Assembly (NCBI RefSeq): GCF_900110675.1
Contig: NZ_FOEN01000002.1
Coordinates: 124,001-188,000, forward strand
Reading direction: 5' to 3'
Length of the DNA stretch: 64,000 nucleotides
Source of the DNA: Ignavigranum ruoffiae
Lineage (GTDB): Bacteria; Bacillota; Bacilli; Lactobacillales; Aerococcaceae
Shown: in pieces, positions 25,934-34,675 of the stretch
Layout: every line of letters begins with the position of its first letter
How positions within the stretch are numbered: position 1 is the first letter of the stretch
The notes under the pieces: generated by a model
The model's input: only the letters and a program-made list of their open reading frames with translations
Told to the model about the DNA's origin: nothing
Database searches by the model: none
Position numbers and translations under genes: made by a program

Positions 25934-25990
25934 AAAAGCTATCCTAAAAATGCTTGAAAGTTATTTCTTGCGCTTTGGGATAGCTTTTAT
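25934..25990. terminator. Terminator after the symporter gene
   Basis: AAAAGCTATCC/GGATAGCTTTT long stem with a partly folded 33-nt loop, followed by TTTTAT. Could act on both strands. Confidence 0.75.
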
Positions 25991-26139
25991 CTTGCTCAAT
26001 TAAAGATCAATTCTACTTGGCTTAAATTTATTTTCGGCTATAATCAAATTATAATGATAATCTCTTAAGGCTGATCGTCAATTTTGCTGTCGTTTGTTCC
26101 ACGCTTCCCATAGGATAATGATGTTAGAGGAGGATTTGA

Positions 26140-26661
26140 ATGCTTAAGAAGTGTCTACCCTATCTGCTGTTTAGCTTAGCTATCTTGTTTATCTTTAACC
26201 TATTTGCTCCTCAAGTTGTGGCTAAAGACTTAAGTTTTGATGATTTTATCGGAAGTTATACGCTAGAAGATAGTTTTATTAAGGAGATTTCTGTCAAAGA
26301 AGACCAGGTCATACTTTATCTAGACGATATCGAGCAAGCTATTAGCAAAGGTGACCCGCTAGAAGAAGTTTATCTGCAGATTAAGAATTTTGTGGCCAAC
26401 GAGCCTAGACAGGACTTAGCTGATCCGACTGAAAGTAATCAAGACTCGCTCTTAATCGCCAAAGCCTCTTACCGAGAAAATAAAGATACCGATCATGAAG
26501 CTAGTCACCAATTAGTCTTTGAAGATTTGATTCAATCGGCAATGGTTCAAGATAACCGCTTAGAATTAGCCTTGAATGATAAGTATCTTTTCCAACTTGC
26601 TAAGGACAAAGATGGTAACTTAGTTGATGACCAGCACCAGGTCACTTTCAACAAGCAATAA
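26140..26661 (+). CDS. Small secreted or anchored protein of unknown function
   Basis: The 173-residue protein has a signal peptide (KKCLPYLLFSLAILFIFNLFAPQVVA, probable cleavage after VVAK) and a strongly acidic mature part (FDDFIGSYTLEDSFIKEISV, later DDIEQAISKGDPLEEVY). The early Cys is before the hydrophobic core, so this is not a lipoprotein. No family is recognised; it may be an extracytoplasmic DUF-type protein found in lactic acid bacteria. GAGGAGG 5 nt upstream supports the ATG, and it is flanked by terminators, so it is transcribed alone. Confidence 0.65.
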   Translation: MLKKCLPYLLFSLAILFIFNLFAPQVVAKDLSFDDFIGSYTLEDSFIKEISVKEDQVILYLDDIEQAISKGDPLEEVYLQIKNFVANEPRQDLADPTESNQDSLLIAKASYRENKDTDHEASHQLVFEDLIQSAMVQDNRLELALNDKYLFQLAKDKDGNLVDDQHQVTFNKQ

Positions 26662-26725
26662 CTTTATAGAGACGCGTTGAGCAATCACTCATCCAATAGA
26701 ATTTAAATATTTAAACAAAAATAGA

Positions 26726-26784
26726 CCGAATATTTACCGAATCGACACTAATAATTCCGACGAATGGTAAATATCCGGTTTTTT
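26726..26784. terminator. Bidirectional terminator between convergent genes
   Basis: CCGAATATTTACC/GGTAAATATCCGG stem (13 bp with one mismatch) followed by TTTTTT on the plus strand and by a T-rich tract on the minus strand. It separates the secreted-protein gene from tex. Confidence 0.88.
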
Positions 26785-26880
26785 GATGCTTTATTGATTG
26801 ACGCAACCCGTGCACTTATATCTGGTATCTATATCTTGCCTACACAAACAAAATTTAGCTTCAATCTTATCTTAACTTTA

Positions 26881-29046
26881 TCAACCGCGTTTCAGACCGA
26901 TACGCTGACTTTGTGGATCCAATGAGATCACTTCAACTTCAACAATATCACCGACGGCGACCACTTCTGCAGGATGCTCGATAAACTTATCCGATAATTT
27001 GGAAATATGAATTAAGCCGTCTTGCTTGACGCCAATATCGACAAACGCTCCAAAATCAACCACATTGCGGACCACCCCTTGCAAGGTCATACCGACTGAT
27101 AAATCTTCAAAACTTAAGACATCCTCGCGTAAGATTGGGGCAGCTTGACCATCACGAATATCCGCCGTTGGATGCATCAAGCCAGCCAAGATATCCTCGA
27201 GGGTTTCTTTACCAGTAGCCAAATCTTGACTCAAATCAGTGAGATTAAGTTGGCCGAGGACCTGTGTGGCTTGCTCACTGCCCAGGTCAGCTAAATCAAT
27301 ACCAGCTAGGGCTAAAATTTTCCGGGCCAAAGGATAAGATTCTGGGTGAATCGAGGTCTGGTCTAAGGGATTGTCTCCACCTAAGACCCGAATGAAACCA
27401 ATCGCTTGCTCGAAGGTCTTGGGACCGAGTCGTTTCACCGCTTTAATCTGGTCTCGCGACTGATAGCTACCGATACTATTGCGATAATCCACAATATTCT
27501 TGGCGGTCGTTAAACTCAAGCCTGAGACGTGCTGTAAGAGTTGAACCGATGCCGTATTGATATCGACGCCGACTTGGTTTACTGTCATGTTGACCACGAA
27601 ATCGAGTTGTTCGTTTAAGGCTTTTTGGGATACATCGTGTTGATATTGACCTACTCCCATTGATTTAGGGTCGATCTTAATTAATTCTGCCAAGGGATCT
27701 TGCAATCGACGAGCGATTGATACTGCTGATCGTTCTTCCACTTGGAAATCAGGAAATTCTTGGCGAGCAACCTCACTGGCCGAATAGACTGAAGCCCCTG
27801 CTTCACTCACCACAATAAAGCGAGCGGCTAGTTGATGTTCTTGGATGACTTGGGCCACGAATTGTTCAGATTCTCGGCTCGCTGTTCCATTGCCAATCGC
27901 AATCACTTCAATTTGATATTCCTCGATAAGCTCAGCTAGTTTGTCAGCTGCCGCTTGTCTTTGGGGCTGGCTGGCCGGTTTATGCGGATAAATGACTGCT
28001 TTAGCTAAAACATAACCTGTTTCATTAATCATCGCCAATTTACAACCCGTTCGATAAGCTGGGTCAAAGCCCATAATCCGTTTGCCCTTAAGGGGAGCTT
28101 GGAGTAACAAATGACGCAAGTTATAACCAAAGACTTCAATCGCTTGTTGGTCGGCTTCTTCTGTCATTTGGTTGCGAATCTCTCGCTCAATCGCCGGTTG
28201 AATGAAACGCTTGTAGGCATCTTCGATGGCTGCCAAGACGCGGTCCTTCTTCGCCTCAGCCAAAGAATCGGCCACAAAGCGTTTAACCATATAATGAATT
28301 GCTGGTTCAGCATCCGCCTCCACCTTGACCGAGATGACGCCTTCTTTTTCAGCGCGGTTCATCGCCAGTGTCCGATGGGCCTGAAGTTGGCTCAGCTTTT
28401 CTGTGAAATCATAGTACATTTCGTAGACCTTTTGCGGATCAGCTTCTGCATCTTTCAGCTGACTTTGGACCACCGCATTATAATGATAATATTTGCGAAT
28501 AAAATCGCGGAAATCAGCCCGATCAGACACAGCTTCAGCAATGATTTCATGAGCACCCGCTAAGGCGGCTTGAACGTCTTCAACTTCTTGGGAAAGGAAT
28601 TGCTCAGCCTTCTGTTCAATATTGCCGGTCTCTTCTGGAGCTTGTAACCAATCTGCTAATGGTTCTAGTCCTTGTTCCTTGGCAATCATAGCTTTGGTTC
28701 GCCGTTTTTGCTTATAAGGTCGGTAAAGGTCTTCAACTTGTTGTAAAGTGGCAGCTTGTTGGATCGCTGTTTGCAATTCTGGGGTGAGCTTGTCTTGCTC
28801 AGCAATCAAACGTTTAACATCCGCCTTTCGCTCAGCTAGGGCTAAGATTTGCTGTTGCTGTTGTTGGATTTCATATATTTGAACCTCGTCTAAGGACCCC
28901 GTCCTTTCCTTACGGTAACGGGCAATAAAAGGGATCGTATTCCCCTCCGCTAACAATTCTAGCGTTGCTTGGATCTGCCGATCTTTAATTTGGGTCGCCT
29001 GACCTATCTGCTGAATTAAATCGGCTTGAGTCATAATCGCTGACAT
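26881..29046 (-). CDS. tex: Tex, RNA-binding transcription accessory protein
   Basis: The 721-residue protein has the full Tex layout: N-terminal helical domain (FIARYRKERTGSLDEVQI at about 40), YqgF-like RNase H fold (MGFDPAYRTGCKLAMI at about 325), helix-hairpin-helix repeats (LQHVSGLSLTTAKNIVDYRN, VKRLGPKTFEQAIGFIRV) and a C-terminal S1 domain (MTLQGVVRNVVDFGAFVDIG, then KQDGLIHISKLS). Tex binds nucleic acid and influences transcription of stress and virulence genes. GAGGAA 7 nt upstream supports the ATG. Transcribed alone; no close operon partner. Confidence 0.96.
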   Translation of the reverse strand: MSAIMTQADLIQQIGQATQIKDRQIQATLELLAEGNTIPFIARYRKERTGSLDEVQIYEIQQQQQQILALAERKADVKRLIAEQDKLTPELQTAIQQAATLQQVEDLYRPYKQKRRTKAMIAKEQGLEPLADWLQAPEETGNIEQKAEQFLSQEVEDVQAALAGAHEIIAEAVSDRADFRDFIRKYYHYNAVVQSQLKDAEADPQKVYEMYYDFTEKLSQLQAHRTLAMNRAEKEGVISVKVEADAEPAIHYMVKRFVADSLAEAKKDRVLAAIEDAYKRFIQPAIEREIRNQMTEEADQQAIEVFGYNLRHLLLQAPLKGKRIMGFDPAYRTGCKLAMINETGYVLAKAVIYPHKPASQPQRQAAADKLAELIEEYQIEVIAIGNGTASRESEQFVAQVIQEHQLAARFIVVSEAGASVYSASEVARQEFPDFQVEERSAVSIARRLQDPLAELIKIDPKSMGVGQYQHDVSQKALNEQLDFVVNMTVNQVGVDINTASVQLLQHVSGLSLTTAKNIVDYRNSIGSYQSRDQIKAVKRLGPKTFEQAIGFIRVLGGDNPLDQTSIHPESYPLARKILALAGIDLADLGSEQATQVLGQLNLTDLSQDLATGKETLEDILAGLMHPTADIRDGQAAPILREDVLSFEDLSVGMTLQGVVRNVVDFGAFVDIGVKQDGLIHISKLSDKFIEHPAEVVAVGDIVEVEVISLDPQSQRIGLKRG

Positions 29047-29155
29047 AGAATAATTCCTCGCTTTCTATAACGAGCTAATTATAGCATAGGTTGATGGGAC
29101 CAACAAAACCTGGGCTTTACCCCTAGGCAATATAAAGTCATATAGCTTTCTTAAT

Positions 29156-29190
29156 ATAAAAAGCCGGGTCCCCTAGTGAAACCCAGCTTG
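29156..29190 (-). terminator. Terminator downstream of barnase-barstar
   Basis: Minus-strand stem AAGCTGGGT/ACCCGGCTT with 11-nt loop followed by TTTTTA, 145 nt after the barstar stop. Confidence 0.75.
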
Positions 29191-29334
29191 ATAAAGATTG
29201 ACTTCGAAAGTCTTTATACCTTCATGTTTGCTTACCTCAAACATTTCTCACAGTTCCGTTCATTTTGGCCTAGATTTTTAAATGTGTCATCAGCTTAATA
29301 TAGTGATAAATCTCGCTAGTTGCTAGCTAACTGC

Positions 29335-29598
29335 TTACCAATACATCACAACTTCGTCGTTGTCTTCAAAGTTCAAATCGCCAAAGAGATCTAACAAATC
29401 ACGACCATAATCACCTAGATTATCTAAACAGTAGCGCGCATTAATAAAGGTAATCTGTAAATCAGGCAAATCTAAGAGGACATCCCATAAAGCATCTAAA
29501 TTATGACCTGTATAATCAGGCAACTGTAACGTCTCAATCAAATATTCATAGGTCGCTTCTCGACTGGTCATCATTTGCCCATCAATAATATAATCCAT
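29335..29598 (-). CDS. Barstar-family ribonuclease inhibitor
   Basis: The 87-residue acidic protein matches barstar across its length: IIDGQMMTSREATYEYLIETL, then LPDYTGHNLDALWDVLLD (the barstar contact helix with the Asp/Glu that plugs the RNase active site), then DLLDLFGDLNFEDNDEVVMYW. It would bind and block the RNase encoded 9 nt upstream on the same transcript, protecting the cell. The ribosome site TTAGGAGG overlaps the region just after the RNase stop, suggesting coupled expression. Confidence 0.92.
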   Translation of the reverse strand: MDYIIDGQMMTSREATYEYLIETLQLPDYTGHNLDALWDVLLDLPDLQITFINARYCLDNLGDYGRDLLDLFGDLNFEDNDEVVMYW

Positions 29599-29607
29599 AG
29601 TTTCCTC

Positions 29608-30057
29608 CTAATATAATTGTTCAAAGGTCTGATAATGATCAGGGGTGTAATAAATCAACCCATCATTGGAATAAATCAAGCGTTCAGGCCCACGATGGTC
29701 GGTATAACCTGATTGAAGGTCAGCCTCGTAATACTGTCGGCCTTGTGCTTTGGGTAGTTTGCCTTCACGATTACCGAAACGATTGCCACCTACCACAAAT
29801 TCTTTGTCTTGAGGAGTCCAGCCGCGGTTCTCTGCCTCCTGTTTACTAATATAATTATCAGGTAAACGTTGATACTGATGAATATAAGCGGCCACTTCTT
29901 CTTTACTATAATAATAGCCATCCTCTTGAATTTGACTGGCTTGCTCGGTCACCCCTTGCGAAGCCTCTTGAACCGGTGAATTCGTATTGGTAAAGAACCA
30001 GACCAAACCCGCTAGACAGATTAACAATAGACTGGTTAGTGTTTTTTTACTTTCCAT
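29608..30057 (-). CDS. Barnase-family ribonuclease, exported or membrane-anchored
   Basis: The 149-residue protein has an N-terminal hydrophobic helix (LTSLLLICLAGLVWFFTNT) and a barnase domain with strong identity: YYYSKEEVAAYIHQYQRLPD, GGNRFGNREGKLP and YYTPDHYQTFEQLY. The catalytic set of barnase is intact by motif: Lys27 (YISK), Glu73 (YEADL), Arg83 and Arg87 (HRGPER) and His102 (DHYQTF). It would cleave RNA, probably outside the cell. It is followed by its inhibitor; this order gives the toxin first. No lipobox. Confidence 0.93.
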   Translation of the reverse strand: MESKKTLTSLLLICLAGLVWFFTNTNSPVQEASQGVTEQASQIQEDGYYYSKEEVAAYIHQYQRLPDNYISKQEAENRGWTPQDKEFVVGGNRFGNREGKLPKAQGRQYYEADLQSGYTDHRGPERLIYSNDGLIYYTPDHYQTFEQLY

Positions 30058-30161
30058 AGTTAATTCCTTTCATTTTTTAATTATCATAACAGAAAGTCTG
30101 CATTAAAAATACCTTGCCGGTTAAAGCAAGGTAAATTATTTGTTGCTGGCAGAATCTTTCA

Positions 30162-31433
30162 TTAAAGTCCTAAGTGGCCTTTGACTAAATCTTCAATGCT
30201 TTGCAAGCTTTCTTTCACATCGGCATCATTTAAGACAATATCTTCGATGACTGTATTTAATTCATTAAAGACTTCACCAGAACCTACATATGGAACTTGT
30301 GATTGACCGTATTCTAATTCTTTGGTCGCTGCTTCTACATAAGGGTTTTCTTCTAAATATTTCTTCCAAATTTCAGAATCTGTACCCGATTTGGTAATTG
30401 GTAAATAGCCTGATTTGGTGGCCCAAGTAGCTGTATTATCGGCCTCTAAAAGATAAGCCATAAAAGCCACAGCACCAGCTTTCTCTTCATCAGTGGCTGA
30501 TTCGAAGATCCCTAAATCATTCCCGGCAAATAAAGTTAAAGCTTCACCCTCACCGTAAACTGGGATTTCAGCCGTTTCTAAGGTCATTCCAGATTCTTCA
30601 ACCCCTGGTAATACATAAGGGATTCCGGCAGAAGAACCGATATAAAGAGCAGACTCACCTTGAGAGAATGGACCAGACATATAACCATCTTCGCCAGCAG
30701 TCCGAGCATAGCCTTGATCAATTAAATCTTTTAAGAATTGCATAGGTTCCACGGCTTTGTCTGAAGCGATATCGGTTGAAGATAAGTCTTCAGCGATCCA
30801 AGTGGCCCCATTTTGACGCGCCATGGTTTCAAGTTCCATGGAGAAGCCATTCTCTAAGCCCATAGCTGGTTTATCTACGCCAGCTTCTTTCAAGGCATCG
30901 CCTAAGGCTTTGACTTCATCCCAAGTCTTAGGAACTTCAACGCCCGCTTTATCCAATAAGTCCTTATTGACGAACATCAAACGAACTGATTTAGAGAATG
31001 GAATCGCATAAATTTGATCATCCATCTTGACCCCGGCCATGAACCCTGGGTAAATATCATCCATTAAGGCTTGGCTAAAACCATTCTCATCGGTAAGTAA
31101 ATCATCGAGTGGAGTTAGAATCCCTTCTCCAGCGTAATCGGTAATATTTGAAGGGGTTAATTGAGACATGGTCGGTAATTCATTCGAAACAACAGCGCCA
31201 AGGACTTTTTGATTTAAAGTATCATATTCACCTTGGTTTTGTTCGACAACTTCATATTGATCTTGAGACTCGTTAAATTGTTTAACTAATTCAGTGATGG
31301 CTTCTTGATGCGGACCATTCATCGCATGCCAGAAAGTCACTTTCACTTTTTCTTGAGCGGATACAGACGTTAAGCTAAATAAGCTCGCCACCGCTAAGAC
31401 AAAAACAGCCAGTAGATTGATAATTTTTTTCAT
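30162..31433 (-). CDS. ABC transporter substrate-binding protein, UgpB/sugar type
   Basis: The 423-residue protein has a signal peptide (KKIINLLAVFVLAVASLFSLT, cleavage near VSA-QE) and a family-1 binding fold: VTFWHAMNGPHQEAITELVKQF and GEYDTLNQKVLGAVVSNELPT, close to UgpB (WHSM...GNY...). This suggests glycerol-3-phosphate or a phosphodiester rather than a maltose-type sugar. No lipobox Cys is present. The ATG at 31431-31433 has AGGAGGG 10 nt upstream; a longer frame to 31505 lacks one. It is the last gene of an ATPase-permease-permease-binding protein operon. Confidence 0.82.
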   Translation of the reverse strand: MKKIINLLAVFVLAVASLFSLTSVSAQEKVKVTFWHAMNGPHQEAITELVKQFNESQDQYEVVEQNQGEYDTLNQKVLGAVVSNELPTMSQLTPSNITDYAGEGILTPLDDLLTDENGFSQALMDDIYPGFMAGVKMDDQIYAIPFSKSVRLMFVNKDLLDKAGVEVPKTWDEVKALGDALKEAGVDKPAMGLENGFSMELETMARQNGATWIAEDLSSTDIASDKAVEPMQFLKDLIDQGYARTAGEDGYMSGPFSQGESALYIGSSAGIPYVLPGVEESGMTLETAEIPVYGEGEALTLFAGNDLGIFESATDEEKAGAVAFMAYLLEADNTATWATKSGYLPITKSGTDSEIWKKYLEENPYVEAATKELEYGQSQVPYVGSGEVFNELNTVIEDIVLNDADVKESLQSIEDLVKGHLGL

Positions 31434-31467
31434 GGAAAATTTTCCCTCCTGAGATTTTTCTGAAACT

Positions 31468-32295
31468 TTAACCTTTAATACCAGCGCGCGAAATTCCTTG
31501 GACAATATACTTCTGCAACAACAAATAGATGACTACCATGGGCACAATGACCAGGGTTGAAGCAGCCATTAACAATTCGAAGTTAGTACCTGCTTCCGTG
31601 GTAAAGGCTTGCAGTCCCACGGGTAAAGTCCGTAAAGATTTATCATTCGTGACAATCAATGGCCACATGAATGAATTCCAAGAACCAATCACCTTTAGAA
31701 TCATTACCGCCATCAAGGTTGACTTAGACAAGGGCACCATGACTTCCCAGAGGAAGCGCCAGTCCGATGACCCATCAACTTTGGCTGCATAATAAAGAGC
31801 ATCTGGGATCGATTCGAAGGATTGTTTCAGGGTGAAGACCGAGAATACTGAGGCAAGCCAAGGAATAATTAGCGCCCCATAAGTATTAATCAAGTTCAAT
31901 TTCGATAAAGTGACGAAATTAGGGATAGTCATTAGCTCACCAGGGACCATCATCGTTGATAATAAGAGAATAAATAAGACATTCTTGCCCCAAAATTTCA
32001 TCTTGGCAAAGGCAAAAGCCGCTAAAATACTGGTAAATAATTCGCCCACAGTGGTAATTGTAGTCACAAAGAGCGAATTCAAGAAATAACGGGCAAAAGG
32101 AGCCGTCTTTAATGCTTTGACATAATTAGAGAATAGCCAAGACTTGGGCAACCAAGTTGGTGGGATTTGAGCCACTTCACCGGGAGATTTCAAGGAAGTT
32201 GCTAACATCCAATAAAAAGGAATCACCATCAAAATTCCACCCAAGGTCAGCAAGACATAGCGTAAAATCGTACTCGGTTGTTGTCTGCGATGCAT
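31468..32295 (-). CDS. ABC transporter permease, MalG/UgpE type
   Basis: The 275-residue membrane protein has six helices and the MalG-type EAA loop (AAKVDGSSDWRFLWEVMVPL, then SKSTLMAV) and ends with YIVQGISRAGIKG, as in UgpE/MsmG. I chose the ATG at 32293-32295 (GGGAGGGG upstream); a longer frame overlaps the preceding gene. It pairs with the UgpA-type permease 1 nt upstream. Confidence 0.9.
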   Translation of the reverse strand: MHRRQQPSTILRYVLLTLGGILMVIPFYWMLATSLKSPGEVAQIPPTWLPKSWLFSNYVKALKTAPFARYFLNSLFVTTITTVGELFTSILAAFAFAKMKFWGKNVLFILLLSTMMVPGELMTIPNFVTLSKLNLINTYGALIIPWLASVFSVFTLKQSFESIPDALYYAAKVDGSSDWRFLWEVMVPLSKSTLMAVMILKVIGSWNSFMWPLIVTNDKSLRTLPVGLQAFTTEAGTNFELLMAASTLVIVPMVVIYLLLQKYIVQGISRAGIKG

Positions 32296-32296
32296 G

Positions 32297-33196
32297 CTAC
32301 TCCCCTCCCCGCTTAGCAAAATAACGATTACCATAATACTGAATCAAGGTAATCGCAAGGACGATGGCAAATAATACAATCCCCGAAGCGGCGGCTACCC
32401 CGTATTTATTCTGGACATAGAATTTTTGGAAAAGATAATAAACTAAAGTAGTCGCAGAACCCGCTGGCCCCGGCCGACCCGAGAATAAAGCGAAGACTTC
32501 ATCAAAAACCTTGAATCCATTAATCACGCCCATGACGGATAGTAGGAATAACATGGGCCGTAACAAGGGCAGCGTAATGGTCCAGAAACGTTGCCAAGGC
32601 CCAGCTCCGTCAACTTTGGCCGCTTTGTAATAGCTGTCATCAATATTAGACAGGCCGACCAATAATAAGAGGATATTAAAGCCCAAGCCTTTCCAAATTG
32701 CCATCAAAATAACGGCAATCATGGCATAGTCAGGAGAATTGAGCCAATTGATTGCTGGTAGCCCCAGACTGGTCAAGGCATAATTTATTAAACCAAAGCG
32801 TGAGTGATACAACCAAGACCAAACCACAGAAATAGCCACGGTCGAAGTAACAAAGGGAATGAAATAAAGTGAACGAAAAAAACTCTGTAATCTTTTGATA
32901 CTATAGAGCAAATTGGCAATTAAAAGAGAAATCACTAACGAAGCAGGAACAACGCCGAGAACATAGAGCGCCGAATTCTTCAAAGCCTGGTAGAATTTCC
33001 GATCTTTCAATAGAATCTGATAATTCTTAAAGCCATAAGCGCTGAATTCACCAGTGAAGATTTTAAAATTCTCTTGCAAACTCATCTCAGCCGATTTAAA
33101 AATTGGATAAATGGTAAAGATGCCGACTAAAATTAACATCGGTAGAGTGTAGAGGCCAGCTCGCCATGTCGACTTCCAACTAGCTTTCTGGTTCAT
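32297..33196 (-). CDS. ABC transporter permease, MalF/UgpA type
   Basis: The 299-residue membrane protein has six helices, the EAA loop (YKAAKVDGAGPWQRFWTITL, then PLLRPMLFL) and the family start GLYTLPMLILVGIFTIYPI. The ATG at 33194-33196 has GGAGG 6 nt upstream and lies inside the 3' end of the ATPase gene (overlap of 17 nt), so translation is probably coupled. Confidence 0.9.
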   Translation of the reverse strand: MNQKASWKSTWRAGLYTLPMLILVGIFTIYPIFKSAEMSLQENFKIFTGEFSAYGFKNYQILLKDRKFYQALKNSALYVLGVVPASLVISLLIANLLYSIKRLQSFFRSLYFIPFVTSTVAISVVWSWLYHSRFGLINYALTSLGLPAINWLNSPDYAMIAVILMAIWKGLGFNILLLLVGLSNIDDSYYKAAKVDGAGPWQRFWTITLPLLRPMLFLLSVMGVINGFKVFDEVFALFSGRPGPAGSATTLVYYLFQKFYVQNKYGVAAASGIVLFAIVLAITLIQYYGNRYFAKRGGE

Positions 33197-34226
33197 GGTT
33201 AGCCTCCTCAATCCGTCGGCCTTGTTTATCAAAACGCAAGAGATTCTGATCTGCTACCTTGAAGAATAGTTCTTGACCCACTTCGACGGGCGTCGAAGAT
33301 GTTTGAGACCATACGAAATCCTCACCAGGACCTTGTAAATAGATTGTCACATCTTTACCGACCTGCTCAATCCGACTTACCTGGCCTTTCAGTAAAGCTT
33401 CATCTGCAGAAGTCATGATTAAATGCTCAGGCCGTACCCCTAGATATTGCCAAGCATCCTTATCTAAGATCTTATGTTTTAATAAGTTAGGACTCTGAGG
33501 TTGGAAGATATTAATCACCGGCGAACCAATAAATTTAGCCACAAAAAGATTTTCCGGTTGGGCATACAAGCTGACTGGGTCAGACATTTGTTGGATTTCA
33601 CCCTCATTAAGAATCATGACATTATCTGCAATCGACAAGGCTTCTTCTTGGTCATGGGTTACAAAGATGGTCGTAATTCCAGTTTCTTGTTGAATCCGCC
33701 GAATCTCGCGGCGCATCTCAATTCTTAACCGTGCATCTAAGTTGGACAAGGGTTCGTCCATCAATAAGACAGATGGTTCTTTGACTAAGGCACGACTAAT
33801 GGCCACCCGTTGCTGCTGCCCTCCTGATAATTGACTAGGGAATTTATCTAATTGGTCAGCAATTTGTGTGAGTTCTGCCATTTTCTTCGCGCGTTGGACC
33901 CGGTCAGCCTTAGGGACTTTGGCAATCTTTAGGGGATACATAATATTATCTAAAACAGTCATATGAGGATAAAGGGCATAATTCTGGAAGACTAGGCCAA
34001 TATTCCGTTTAACCGGGTCTAAATCCGTCACATCCCGATCATCAAAGAAAATCCGTCCAGAACTGACTTCTAATAAACCCGAAATCAAATAGAGCGTCGT
34101 CGACTTGCCACTCCCACTCGGACCCAAGAATGAGGTCAGTGCCCGGTCAGGAAGATTAAAAGAAATATGATTTAATACCGTTTTATCTCCAAAACGTAAA
34201 GAGACATCGTCAAAGCGGACTTGCAC
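33180..34226 (-). CDS. ABC transporter ATPase, UgpC/MsmK type
   Basis: The 348-residue ATPase has Walker [10 protein letters not shown] (about 35-43), LSGGQQQRV, Walker B VLLMDEPLSNLD and FVTHDQEEALSIADN, then a C-terminal TOBE/OB regulatory domain (DAWQYLGVRPEHLIMT onward), the layout of CUT1 family ATPases. The first codon is GTG with GAGGTGA upstream. It heads the operon and sits behind a Pho-box-like promoter. Confidence 0.92.
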   Translation of the reverse strand: MQVRFDDVSLRFGDKTVLNHISFNLPDRALTSFLGPSGSGKSTTLYLISGLLEVSSGRIFFDDRDVTDLDPVKRNIGLVFQNYALYPHMTVLDNIMYPLKIAKVPKADRVQRAKKMAELTQIADQLDKFPSQLSGGQQQRVAISRALVKEPSVLLMDEPLSNLDARLRIEMRREIRRIQQETGITTIFVTHDQEEALSIADNVMILNEGEIQQMSDPVSLYAQPENLFVAKFIGSPVINIFQPQSPNLLKHKILDKDAWQYLGVRPEHLIMTSADEALLKGQVSRIEQVGKDVTIYLQGPGEDFVWSQTSSTPVEVGQELFFKVADQNLLRFDKQGRRIEEANHEPES

Positions 34227-34259
34227 GTTCTCACCTCATCATAAGATAGTTACATCTTA

Positions 34260-34303
34260 AATATAGCAAATAATCAGCCATTGTAATGTAAAGTTTATGT
34301 AAA
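34260..34303 (-). promoter_or_regulatory. ugp-like operon promoter with Pho-box-like repeats
   Basis: Minus strand: TTTACA (34298-34303), 5 nt, TTTACA (34287-34292), then an extended -10 TGCTATATT (TATATT at 34260-34265) 21 nt further. The same hexamer spacing and nearly the same distance to the -10 occur at the phn promoter. Confidence 0.62.
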
Positions 34304-34675
34304 GGTTGGCCATGGCTTAGACTTAAAGCTTGCTAATATGAGCTCTTACCGACAATTATTAAATTTATTAATCATCATATAAGCTATGGGAAAATAATTA
34401 ACAGAAAGTAAAAAAAGTCCTATCTAGCTAAAAGGCTCATCAAATTATGATTGACCGCTTAGCAAGTAGAACTGAAAAATATTAAGAGAACAAAATTTGC
34501 CCAATAATCAAGTGCTCAGGATTCATAGTCGAATAGTTTTCAAGAAGAAATAAAATTGGCTGAACCCGGATTTTAAAAATACTAGGATCGCATAAAACAG
34601 AGACAAATAGCTTAAATATTCAAATGAACCTAAACATATTGTCTCCACGAAACCGTCTCCCCTTACCAGCGAAAG
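34304..34675. other. Gene-free stretch
   Basis: About 370 nt with no credible gene. A weak minus-strand hairpin followed by T7 near 34409-34440 (AGCCT/AGGACT, imperfect) may terminate the nucleotidase operon. No tRNA, riboswitch or repeat recognised, and it does not align with the structured RNA element. Confidence 0.5.

Noticed and set aside
28111-28563. 150-residue plus-strand frame
   Set aside because: Antisense shadow of tex; the tex frame has clear domains over the same span.
34304-34675. Third copy of the structured RNA element
   Set aside because: Size and position were suggestive, but none of the conserved blocks occur on either strand.
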